A stretch of DNA of 44,908 bases. It comes from G963666945 sp963666945 (lineage in GTDB: Bacteria > Bacteroidota > Bacteroidia > Bacteroidales > Marinifilaceae). The notes under the pieces are model-generated. The model worked only from the letters and a program-made list of their open reading frames with translations, ran no database searches and was not told the DNA's origin. Positions within the stretch are counted from its first letter, which is position 1. Every line of letters begins with the position of its first letter. Below are positions 9,660 to 18,278 of the stretch, one piece after another. A program made the translations under genes and the position numbers. The DNA lies in NCBI GenBank assembly GCA_963666945.2, contig CAXXRT010000002.1, forward strand, positions 1 through 44,908, in the 5' to 3' direction.

Positions 9660-11792
9660 TCACTCTGTTTCAATTAAGTTCATATTATTAATCAAATCAA
9701 TAGCATTTTCAAAATCATAATATCTTTCTTTCACAATTTCAGCTTGATATTCCAATGGTAAATATTTTCCCCATTTAGAAAATCCAATCAATGATTCATT
9801 CTCTTTAAGTTCTGCTATCAAGTAATCATTAATCTTTTCATATATCGTGTTGACTTCTGTTACCAGTTCTTTAAAGACAGATTTATCTATTTCGAGTTCA
9901 AAAGAACTGCTATGGTCATCAATGGATGGTTCAATACCTGTCAACGCTAAAAAGAAATTCAGACTTTTATTAATCTTTGAACCAGTAAATGTGTATAATA
10001 AAAGCTTTCCTTCTTTTTCAATTATTGGACAATCATATTTAAAATCATTGATAGCAAACCCTTTAAAATCATGTCTCATTTCGGCAATAACTTCACTACT
10101 GCTATAATCCAATTCGATGTAATCTTCATTGCTTTTAAGGATTCTAAGCATTTCTTCCCTAATCTGCTTATGAATATTACCACCTCCACCAAAGAATTTT
10201 GGTTTCTTTCCATCACGGGCTGGAATTACTATAATTTTTGAACCTTTAAAGTCAATATCCTTTATCTTCCAAATCTTTGCAGCAAGCATAATATTTTCGT
10301 CAATCCTTACTTGTGGAGAGAATGGAATATCTCCAATCTTTTTACCAGAATGAAGGACTTTGAAATTAGGCTCGGTTTTGAATACACTATAAAACTCACG
10401 AGAATTTACAATATTTTCGCCTTCAATACCGAGTATTAGTTCCCGGTCAATCTTTTCAAAATAATCAAGTTCTACAAATTCATCAATCAGACTATTTATC
10501 TCTGTTTCTGTAATTTTTTTAAATGTTGGATTAAGTCTTAGTCGTTTAAATACTTCGGTTCTTGAACAACCTGAAAGTTGCTTTACAATGGATAATAACT
10601 GATGTAAAAAAATATCGAAAGGCTTTTGAGCTGTGCTAATCGGCTCTAAAAAATCGGACTTATAAAGATTCCAACAAGCTAATGATTGCAGTAGACTCCA
10701 TTTATCGGTAGCGTATAAATTAACAATGCTTTTTTCTCCTTCTCGACGGCCGCTCCGTCCAATCCGTTGAACCAATGAAGCAACAGAATGTGTAGAATCA
10801 ATTTGTACAATTTTGTCTACAGTACCTATATCAATCCCAAGTTCTAAGGTTGAAGTACAAGAAATGCAGAAATTAAATCTTTCGTTGCTTTTAGCAAAAT
10901 GCTCAATGCTTTCACGAATTTCTTTATCAACCGATGAGTGGTGGGAGTAATAGAACTTATGACCGTTTACTCTATCTGAGATTTTTCGAAGCTTTACAGC
11001 AACTTCTTCAGTTCTTCCTCGGCTGTTTGGAAAAATCAATACTTTGTTTGATGCTGTTTCTTTGTATAAATCCTTTAACAAATCCAACGATAACTCGGCG
11101 GTGCTATTTTTAAAATACTTGAATTTAGCTTCCGTTTCTTTTTTTTCTCTGTCTAAAAGTATTTTTGTTGAATCAATATCACCTGTTAAGCGTTTAACCT
11201 CAATGTAATTATCATCCCCTATTGTAGCCGATAAACCTATTGTAGTAATTTTATTTTTGTTGACCTGTTGTATTCTTGAAAGGATAGACATTAATTGTAA
11301 ACCTCTATCAACACCAAGAAACGAATGGATTTCATCAATTACAATATAATTCAAATTGCCAAATAACGCAGAAACATTGTAAGGGGCATTAACGAACATA
11401 GCTTCCAATGATTCAGGAGTAATTAAAACAATTCCGTTGGGATTTTTTATCAGGTTGGTCTTTAAAGATTTTTTGGCTTCTCCGTGCCATTTTGTAACCG
11501 AGATTTCTAAGTATTTACATAAATCTTCAATCCGATAGAATTGGTCATTTATTAATGCAATTAATGGCGAAATATAAAGAACCTGAACACCTTCTACATT
11601 AAAATCTGCTTTTGATAGAATTGGTAAAAAAGCTGCCTCTGTTTTTCCTGATGCTGTTCTCGATGCAAGAATGTAGTTATTATCGGACGAGATTATTTTA
11701 GAAATTGCTGCTGCTTGAATTGGACGCAAAGATTCCCAACGTTTATAACGGATATATTTTCGTATAGGTTCTGATAATAAATTGTATGACAT
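9660..11792 (-). CDS. Lhr-like DEAD/DEAH-box superfamily II helicase (BrxHI-like)
   Basis: DNA or RNA helicase of 710 residues. Motifs seen: LRPIQ at 22-26, motif I ASRTASGKT at 43-51, motif II DEIH at 153-156, motif III SAT at 188-190, and motif VI QRIGRSGRR at 342-350, followed by an Lhr-like winged-helix/beta-bundle region without a DUF1998. It is the last gene of a three-gene minus-strand module; its start is 4 nt from the stop of the BrxD-like ATPase gene. A pair of DUF2791 ATPase and Lhr-like helicase is known from type 2 BREX (BrxD, BrxHI), so a phage-defence or DNA-processing role is inferred. The stop is TGA. Confidence 0.9.
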   Translation of the reverse strand: MSYNLLSEPIRKYIRYKRWESLRPIQAAAISKIISSDNNYILASRTASGKTEAAFLPILSKADFNVEGVQVLYISPLIALINDQFYRIEDLCKYLEISVTKWHGEAKKSLKTNLIKNPNGIVLITPESLEAMFVNAPYNVSALFGNLNYIVIDEIHSFLGVDRGLQLMSILSRIQQVNKNKITTIGLSATIGDDNYIEVKRLTGDIDSTKILLDREKKETEAKFKYFKNSTAELSLDLLKDLYKETASNKVLIFPNSRGRTEEVAVKLRKISDRVNGHKFYYSHHSSVDKEIRESIEHFAKSNERFNFCISCTSTLELGIDIGTVDKIVQIDSTHSVASLVQRIGRSGRREGEKSIVNLYATDKWSLLQSLACWNLYKSDFLEPISTAQKPFDIFLHQLLSIVKQLSGCSRTEVFKRLRLNPTFKKITETEINSLIDEFVELDYFEKIDRELILGIEGENIVNSREFYSVFKTEPNFKVLHSGKKIGDIPFSPQVRIDENIMLAAKIWKIKDIDFKGSKIIVIPARDGKKPKFFGGGGNIHKQIREEMLRILKSNEDYIELDYSSSEVIAEMRHDFKGFAINDFKYDCPIIEKEGKLLLYTFTGSKINKSLNFFLALTGIEPSIDDHSSSFELEIDKSVFKELVTEVNTIYEKINDYLIAELKENESLIGFSKWGKYLPLEYQAEIVKERYYDFENAIDLINNMNLIETE

Positions 11793-11796
11793 TATT

Positions 11797-13110
11797 CTAT
11801 AACTCTTCTATGCCGTCAACTAAAGTTTCTTCAGGTCTTTCATCGGAAATCTCAATATCTGAAATTAGAGATTTCTTATCTGCATCTGTGTTTTGTCTTA
11901 AAATGCTTAGAATATTCAAAAAATCTCGAATTACTTCCCTTGGTGTTAGAAATTCACTTGCGCCTGGCTTATTAAACATTTCCTCCATGAACAATTCAAT
12001 ATCGTTATCATTTATGTTTATAACAACATCAAAATTCGTATCAAATATTTCTTTTAGCTTTTTAAGAAGAACAAATATTTCATTATGGTTTAAAGGAACA
12101 AGTTTAATTACAGGTTGTGCTAAATCTCTATGTTCCGAAGTTTCAAACTTATTTGTTTCTAATCGAGTTTTTAAAGCATCATAACTAAACAAACCACGTC
12201 TTTCATTTTCTAAGAAGTCTTTAGTTCCAGCAAAATTTATAAACAAGTTTGATACTTTCCCTTGAAAGCAATCATTAAAAATGGAAAGAACTTTTTCATA
12301 ATTCTTAGCTCTCATGTTTGCTGTTGAAATCTTATAAAGGTTGATTGCTTCATCAAGATTAATCATAAAACCGCTGTAACCCATGCTAACAAATAAGCGA
12401 CAGAAGTTTTTAAGCATATCGTAATAATTCAAATCATTTATAATTTCACGAACACCTAAATCCTGACGTGCTTCTGTTTTAGTTCTGTATTCACCTTTCA
12501 ACCATTTCAAAGCACTTCGGCGAAGGAACTCATCATTTTTTATGTATCCTTCATAATATTTAATAACGACCACACCGAAGTCAAAGCCACCAGTTTCGGT
12601 AACTTCATTTACTGTTTGCATTATATTTTCCTGAATCAAATTGAAGTACTTCTCGTCTCTAATTTCAGTTACAGCAATATTATTTACTTGTGCAGTTTTT
12701 GAAACAACTTGTTCAATCCATTTATCAAGTAAGGTTGGTAATGCTCCACCTTCTGGCTTTGTTTGAATTGCAATATTATCCATTATGGCAGTGTACAAAA
12801 CAAGAGCTTTACCATCATTTGAATAAAGCCTGTTGTCAGGGGTGAAATCAGCATTTGCAACAACAAACTTTTGTTTTGTAGCGACAGTGTTAAGCAAATG
12901 AAGCATAAAAGATTTTCCAGAACCAAAGTCGCCAATCCAAAATTTTACCATGCTATGGCCATTCTTTACATCGTCTAAAGCTTGTGTAAATGCCTCAATT
13001 TCTAATTGTCTACCTACTGTAATGTGCTGAACTCCACTTCTAGGAACAACGCCTCCCGAAAGAGAATTTATAATTGCTGTTGCTTCTTTTGCTTTAATTT
13101 TTAACGCCAT
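11797..13110 (-). CDS. BrxD-like P-loop ATPase (DUF2791)
   Basis: ATP-binding protein of 437 residues. The N-terminal block VVPRSGVQHITVGRQLEIEAF (21-41) followed by Walker A GDFGSGKS (60-67) and an NADFTPD segment is the pattern of DUF2791, named BrxD in type 2 BREX. A Walker B-like LDEAINLYK sits near residue 253. The C-terminus has an LTPREVIRDFLNIL motif typical of AAA+ DNA-translocation partners. It lies 3 nt downstream of the TerB-like gene and 4 nt upstream of the helicase gene, so the three are translationally close and should form one functional unit. No PglX, PglZ or PglY gene is present nearby. Confidence 0.9.
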   Translation of the reverse strand: MALKIKAKEATAIINSLSGGVVPRSGVQHITVGRQLEIEAFTQALDDVKNGHSMVKFWIGDFGSGKSFMLHLLNTVATKQKFVVANADFTPDNRLYSNDGKALVLYTAIMDNIAIQTKPEGGALPTLLDKWIEQVVSKTAQVNNIAVTEIRDEKYFNLIQENIMQTVNEVTETGGFDFGVVVIKYYEGYIKNDEFLRRSALKWLKGEYRTKTEARQDLGVREIINDLNYYDMLKNFCRLFVSMGYSGFMINLDEAINLYKISTANMRAKNYEKVLSIFNDCFQGKVSNLFINFAGTKDFLENERRGLFSYDALKTRLETNKFETSEHRDLAQPVIKLVPLNHNEIFVLLKKLKEIFDTNFDVVININDNDIELFMEEMFNKPGASEFLTPREVIRDFLNILSILRQNTDADKKSLISDIEISDERPEETLVDGIEEL

Positions 13111-13113
13111 AAT

Positions 13114-15570
13114 CTATTTTGCAATTTCTTTATAATAAGATTCTTCAATTATATAGTTCTCATCATCTTCCTCAATTAATGCTTCACCATCCAAATGCTC
13201 TTCACAAGCTTCATTAATACTATCAATTAATTGATTCTTGAACATTCCATTTGCTGTAGCATATTTATCAACTTCGTCTTGATGAATTTCGAACGAATTA
13301 TTAATTATCATTTTCACAAGTTCCTCTTGAACTTTTCCCATACTAATTTCTGAAATAAATACTGAATTATTTTCTTCAGAAGGGATTATTGCTATTTCAA
13401 CATCTTCCTCCATTTTTTCTTCTATTTCTGTTTTTTCTTTTCCGTCATCCAAATATTCATTTAGTAACTCAACCGTACCTTCATGTTTTTGCTCTACTTC
13501 TTCTATTTCGGAACGGTCAAGCTGTATTCTCTTACGTTTAGGAATATATATTTTCGATATTTTTTCTAAGGCTGTTTGTATCTCTTTTGTTTCTATTAAA
13601 TCAGCAATAATTTTCTTAAAATCATTTATTTGTTCCTCAGTCTTGAACAACGATTTTTGAACCGTCTTAGTAAGTTCTTTATTGTCAAACTTCTTAGATT
13701 TTAGGTCGTAATAGATATACTTCGCATAATACTTTAGTGATTGAACCTTGTCGTATTTTGAAATAAATTTTGAAGCTTGGTAAAAAATATTTTCAATATT
13801 AGGATTCTTTTGATTTGTTTCTTCCAAGTGTATAACACCATCAATAAAATTGCCAATCTTCTCCTTCTCAAACGCAACAATTAATTCATCAAGCTCTATT
13901 CTCCATCTATTGACATTTTGTGTATTTAGTTCTATTTGGGTCTCAAGGTTTGGTTGACCAACATTGTCTTTAAACTCTTCAATCAGGGTATTAAGCGAAT
14001 TGCCAAGTTTCGTTTCAAATTCTTCGGATAAATTCTTGTCAGCATTCGGAAAATCACCTGATACTTTTCTTTTATGACCAAAGGATTCTCGAACAGAGTT
14101 TTCAACTCGTTTAAACATTGCAAGATAAACTTCTGATTCAGCCTGATTTCCTAAATAACTAGAATCATAATACCCCCAGTCAGAATTTCTTTTAACGTAG
14201 ATAGCTTTTAACTTTTCTTTGAAATAAGTTACTTCTTTGGCTAAAGTGGTTTCCTTCCTTTTTAATTGTTTTTCAAGTTCTTTTAAAAACGTTACATATT
14301 GCATCACAGTAGCAATACAACATCCCTCAATAGAAAGAAATACATTTGTTGGGTTATAGAACTTATTAAGCCATCTAATCTCTTGTTTATTAAGTCCTAA
14401 TTTGTCTTTATACTGATTTCCGAGTTTGTATAAATCAGGATTGTAATCTGAATAGCCTTGTTCAAATTGGTAGCTTGGTTCCTCTAGGTCTTTTAGTTTA
14501 CCAACGGAATAAGAATCACTTCTTTTTCTTAATTCATCTTGCAGTGAGCAAAGCGAATAGCTTCTTGTTTTTGGGCAAATTTCTCCAAGTAGTTGAAATT
14601 GCTCATCGAGCAACTTTATATCTCTATGATTCTGATACTCATTTAAGAAGTCAAAATAAAGTATGAAAGCATAATTTGTGTTTCCCTGTATATCTACGTA
14701 ATTGCCATTTGCAACTTGGCTCTTGAAATACACATAAAACTGCTCTTGAGCTTTTGTGGCATACTTTATTTCATCGTATGAATAAACATAAGAATGTTCC
14801 CAATAAGGCGGTTCATGATTTGAAAAGCTACTTACTTCATTTTTTTCGACAGACAAATCAAGGTTCTGCGAGTTGACATCGATAATTGTTTCATCCATGT
14901 TGTTTTGTTTCGGTTGGTGTGAAATCACTTCACTTCCAATTTTCACATTAATTGTCGACAGTCTTTGGGGTGGTACTTGATTTACCATTTTAGTTTTTAC
15001 TTTTGGTCTTCTTCCCCAATTATACAAATCATTGAACTTTGTCTCTTTCATTACCGCTAATTTGATGAAATCAATTAAGCCAACTAGAGAAGGAATAAAA
15101 GTCCAGCAAAACAAAATTGAGTAAACTCCTTTGTTTTTCTCTCCCAGATAAAATTTCTGAAATCCAAATGCTCCTAAAAAGAATGATAAAACCGTAGCTG
15201 TTAATTTATAACGATATTTTTCTCCTGATTTTTTTAGAATAGCAGAACTCACAATAACAATTGTCAGAATAACGAGAAAAACAATAAACCCATTGCCACT
15301 TTCAGTTTCATCTTCTTCGATTTTCTCTATTTTTTGAAGGTATTGTTTGGCTGAATATCCTACTTTGTCTTTGTATTGAATCTTTGCCCAATAGTCTCCA
15401 GAATTGTCAAGTAGAGTTACAGTATCTCCTTTTGATAATACAGTAATTAATTTGAAGTTTTTTCCAGCACCCTTTCTCAAATTCAAATCTACTGTAGAAA
15501 TATAAGAGTCTTGTGCATGAGTACTTATAAAAGCAAACAGCAGTATCAAGATGGCACAAACTTTCAACAA
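13114..15570 (-). CDS. Membrane protein with SH3b, TM2, TerB_N and TerB_C domains
   Basis: Large protein that seems to link an extracytoplasmic sensor to cytoplasmic TerB domains. The open frame runs from ATG 15765 (883 codons), but the first 65 codons are boundary-repeat sequence and a signal peptide (LLKVCAILILLFAFISTHAQ) begins at TTG 15570, so I place the start there; no ATG follows until codon 239. In 883-residue numbering: SH3b domain about 86-146 (VDLNLRKGAGKNFKLI), membrane helix 159-178, TM2 domain about 185-245 (FFLGAFGFQKFYLGEKNKG), TerB_N from about 318 (PPYWEHSYVYS, FKSQVANGNYVD), a long helical middle, acidic linker, and TerB_C about 805-880. TerB_N/TerB_C proteins are known to associate with ATPases and helicases, as here. 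Confidence 0.85.
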   Translation of the reverse strand: MLKVCAILILLFAFISTHAQDSYISTVDLNLRKGAGKNFKLITVLSKGDTVTLLDNSGDYWAKIQYKDKVGYSAKQYLQKIEKIEEDETESGNGFIVFLVILTIVIVSSAILKKSGEKYRYKLTATVLSFFLGAFGFQKFYLGEKNKGVYSILFCWTFIPSLVGLIDFIKLAVMKETKFNDLYNWGRRPKVKTKMVNQVPPQRLSTINVKIGSEVISHQPKQNNMDETIIDVNSQNLDLSVEKNEVSSFSNHEPPYWEHSYVYSYDEIKYATKAQEQFYVYFKSQVANGNYVDIQGNTNYAFILYFDFLNEYQNHRDIKLLDEQFQLLGEICPKTRSYSLCSLQDELRKRSDSYSVGKLKDLEEPSYQFEQGYSDYNPDLYKLGNQYKDKLGLNKQEIRWLNKFYNPTNVFLSIEGCCIATVMQYVTFLKELEKQLKRKETTLAKEVTYFKEKLKAIYVKRNSDWGYYDSSYLGNQAESEVYLAMFKRVENSVRESFGHKRKVSGDFPNADKNLSEEFETKLGNSLNTLIEEFKDNVGQPNLETQIELNTQNVNRWRIELDELIVAFEKEKIGNFIDGVIHLEETNQKNPNIENIFYQASKFISKYDKVQSLKYYAKYIYYDLKSKKFDNKELTKTVQKSLFKTEEQINDFKKIIADLIETKEIQTALEKISKIYIPKRKRIQLDRSEIEEVEQKHEGTVELLNEYLDDGKEKTEIEEKMEEDVEIAIIPSEENNSVFISEISMGKVQEELVKMIINNSFEIHQDEVDKYATANGMFKNQLIDSINEACEEHLDGEALIEEDDENYIIEESYYKEIAK

Positions 15571-15596
15571 GGCATTGTGCGAGGGTAAAAATTGCA

Positions 15597-15664
15597 CTCT
15601 TTTGCAAATTTTGGTTTGTGGGTCGGCTTGTGTGATTTGCAAATGTGTGCAATGTGCTTGGGCT
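15597..15664. repeat. Cassette-boundary repeat, copy 2
   Basis: Direct copy of the repeat at 9590-9654, in the same orientation, with 20 of 22 core positions identical (15625-15646). It also carries a second internal TTTGCAAA at 15602-15609. It lies just upstream of the signal peptide of the TerB-like gene, so the two copies bracket the three-gene module tightly. The adjoining 15665-15705 is GC-richer than the surroundings, as expected of a foreign boundary element. Confidence 0.7.
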
Positions 15665-15765
15665 ACCCCAACTGTCCCGAAGGGCGGAAGCGGGTCAGCA
15701 AAAACTATTTTTTTATTGCACCAACCTTCAATCAATGAGACAATATTTTTAATCCTCTTTTTCAA

Positions 15766-16451
15766 ATTTCTAATCAGGTTATTATTTGTGTTATTCGGTC
15801 TTTTTGCCTTGACTACAACTTCTGTGAATCAATTATGTCATTGTCATTTATCTAATACTTTTCCAAAAGCGTTATTATCTCCTCCCACCGTCACACCAAA
15901 AAATATTTTAACATATCATATCATCAATACCACCTAACAACCCCCAAAATTAACAAAAAATCAAAAAACGCTTAACTATTCTCAAATTATATTCATATAT
16001 TTTCATAAATCTTATGAAAATTCACAGATTCAGTCATAACTTCCAAATCTTGGCGTAAACTCTTTCTGTATGAATTATATCTACAACTTCCATCTTTTTT
16101 ACACTTCATCATTATATCATCAGCAGGCATACTCCAGACCTTCTTCAGAGCATATCCATTATTTAAAATATCTTCGTGCTTGGCTTATTCTATCTATGAA
16201 ACATAAACCTAACACAAACCTAACATAAACATAACACAAACCCCAGTGTTGGTATATAGGGAAATTGGGATTATTTTAACGATATTTGCTCTTTATTGTA
16301 TTTTACCGCGCATTCTCTAAGAAAGTCTTAAATTTTCCTAAAAATTGCATCTTTAAAAATATTTCACGTAAAAAATTATTATCTTAAATCTTTGAAAAAT
16401 ATTTATTACACATAATAAACTAAAATTGAGGAATCCTTAAAATTTAAAGTC
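15766..16451. other. AT-rich intergenic region upstream of fhs with short direct repeats
   Basis: About 690 nt without a credible gene between divergent transcription units. A run of near-identical units of the form CTAACAYAAAC lies at about 16199-16244. The promoter of fhs should lie in the last 200 nt, but no clear Bacteroidota promoter pair can be singled out. I see no structure resembling a tetrahydrofolate or glycine riboswitch. Confidence 0.4.
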
Positions 16452-18119
16452 ATGACAGATATTGAAATTGCTAATAAAGTAGTGCTAAAACCTATAACTG
16501 AGATTGCAAAAAACCTAAATATTGATCCTGAGATAATTGAACAGTACGGGAAATACAAGGCAAAGCTTCCTTTGTCGTTGATTGATGAGGAAAAGATTAA
16601 GGGTAAACACCTGATTCTTGTGTCGGCTATTTCTCCAACTCCTGCGGGGGAAGGAAAAACTACCGTTTCTATAGGACTTAGTGAGGGGCTTAATCGTATC
16701 GGTAAAAAAACTACTGTAGTATTGAGGGAACCATCTCTGGGTCCTGTTTTCGGTATTAAGGGTGGTGCTACAGGTGGTGGTTATTCTCAGGTGCTTCCTA
16801 TGGAGGATATTAACCTGCACTTTACTGGTGACTTCTCGGCTATTGAGAAGGCCAATAACCTGCTTGCTGCTCTTATCGACAACAATATACAGAGCAAGAC
16901 GCGTTCTCTGGATATAGACCACAGGACTGTCACATGGAGAAGGGTAATGGACATGAACGACAGATCGCTTCGTCACAATATTGTGGGTCTTGGTGGTCCT
17001 ACTTCGGGTATCCCTCGTGAGACCGGATTCGATATTACTGCTGCTTCTGAAATTATGGCTATTCTTTGTCTTGCTAAGGATTTCACTGATTTAAAGGAAC
17101 GTCTGGGAAGAATATTTATTGGTTTTACTCACGATAAAGAGCCTGTTTATGCAAGGGATCTTCATGCACATGGGGCTATGGCTGCGTTGCTGAAAGATGC
17201 TATAAAACCTAACCTTGTGCAGACTATTGAGGGTAACCCTGCTATCATCCATGGTGGTCCTTTCGCAAATATTGCTCAGGGAACTAACTCTATTATTGCT
17301 ACTAAGATGGGATTAACTTTATCTGACTATGTGGTTACAGAGGCGGGATTTGGTTTTGACCTTGGTGCTGAGAAATTTATGGATATCAAGTGTGTGGCTG
17401 CTGGATTAAAACCGGATGCAGTTGTTTTGGTTGCGACTGTAAGAGCTCTTAAATATCATGGAAAGATGGATATTAAGGATCTTACCTCTCCTAATCCTGA
17501 GGCATTGAAGGAAGGTCTTGAGAACCTTGAAAAGCATGTTGAGAATATGGAGAAATTCAACATCTGTCCTGTGGTTGCTATCAACAAGTTTGCTACTGAT
17601 AGCGATGAAGAGCTGCAAATGATAATTGATAAGTGTAAAGAGCTTAAAGTACCTGTTGAAGTTGCCAATGTTTGGGGTAAAGGTGGTGAAGGTGCTGAGA
17701 ATCTTGCAAGACTGGTTAGTAAGGTTGCTGAAAACTGTACTAATGTTATGAAACCTCTTTACGACTGGAACTGGAGTATTGAGAAAAAAATTGAGACCAT
17801 TGCTAAAGAAATATACGGAGCTAAGGCAATTGACTACGCTGCTCAGGCAAAAAGCGATCTTAAAACAATAAAAAGACTTGGCTTGGAGCATTTGCCTGTT
17901 TGTATTGCAAAAACACAAAAATCTCTTTCGGATAACCCTGCATTACTGGGAAGACCAAAGAACTTTGTGGTTACTGTAAGAAGTATAGAGATAGCTGCCG
18001 GAGCTGGATTTGTTATCCCTATAACAGGAAAGATTATGCGTATGCCAGGTTTACCCGAAAAGCCTGCTGCAGAAAATATTGATATAGATAACGAGGGTCA
18101 TATCTCAGGTTTATTCTAG
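16452..18119 (+). CDS. fhs: Formate-tetrahydrofolate ligase
   Basis: Makes 10-formyl-tetrahydrofolate from formate, ATP and tetrahydrofolate, feeding the C1 pool. Full-length at 555 residues. The P-loop-like ATP site is SPTPAGEGKTT at 61-71; LREPSLGPVFGIKGGATGGG, HFTGDFSAI and NLVQTIEGNPAIIHGGPFANIAQG follow, all FTHFS signatures. The C-terminal GFVIPITGKIMRMPGLP is intact. The next gene on the same strand is glycine dehydrogenase, so formate and glycine routes into C1-folate are encoded side by side; the 160-nt gap contains a hairpin, so they may be separate transcripts. Confidence 0.98.
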   Translation: MTDIEIANKVVLKPITEIAKNLNIDPEIIEQYGKYKAKLPLSLIDEEKIKGKHLILVSAISPTPAGEGKTTVSIGLSEGLNRIGKKTTVVLREPSLGPVFGIKGGATGGGYSQVLPMEDINLHFTGDFSAIEKANNLLAALIDNNIQSKTRSLDIDHRTVTWRRVMDMNDRSLRHNIVGLGGPTSGIPRETGFDITAASEIMAILCLAKDFTDLKERLGRIFIGFTHDKEPVYARDLHAHGAMAALLKDAIKPNLVQTIEGNPAIIHGGPFANIAQGTNSIIATKMGLTLSDYVVTEAGFGFDLGAEKFMDIKCVAAGLKPDAVVLVATVRALKYHGKMDIKDLTSPNPEALKEGLENLEKHVENMEKFNICPVVAINKFATDSDEELQMIIDKCKELKVPVEVANVWGKGGEGAENLARLVSKVAENCTNVMKPLYDWNWSIEKKIETIAKEIYGAKAIDYAAQAKSDLKTIKRLGLEHLPVCIAKTQKSLSDNPALLGRPKNFVVTVRSIEIAAGAGFVIPITGKIMRMPGLPEKPAAENIDIDNEGHISGLF

Positions 18120-18130
18120 TCTAAAATACT

Positions 18131-18164
18131 TATGTCATATGTGTTGTACAGCACATATGGCATA
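18131..18164. terminator. Hairpin between fhs and gcvP
   Basis: A 13-bp stem (18131-18143 with 18152-18164, one G-T pair) around an 8-nt loop, 11 nt after the fhs stop. The following bases are only moderately T-rich, so it is a probable 3'-end or attenuating hairpin rather than a strong intrinsic terminator. Confidence 0.55.
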
Positions 18165-18278
18165 ATTTCAACAAATTAATCCCCCAAATATCTGATTATT
18201 ACCATTCTTTTTATATTTTTACACTCCGAAACACAGAATAAAATAATATTTTAATAACTTAATAATCAAGCAAATAAA

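Noticed and set aside
9660..9662. TGA at the end of the helicase gene as a possible Sec codon or sign of a recoded genetic code
   Set aside because: The sequence after it is the boundary repeat without conserved protein features, the helicase is complete, and no SECIS-like hairpin was seen. It is an ordinary stop.
15551..15937. Plus-strand open frame across the cassette boundary
   Set aside because: It runs antisense through the signal peptide and repeat; its composition is repeat-driven and it has no ribosome site or family match.
16515..16976. Minus-strand open frame inside fhs
   Set aside because: It is an antisense shadow of a highly conserved gene and has no recognisable domain.
18120..18278. 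Glycine riboswitch upstream of gcvP
   Set aside because: No paired aptamer-like structure is visible; only one simple hairpin near the fhs 3' end.
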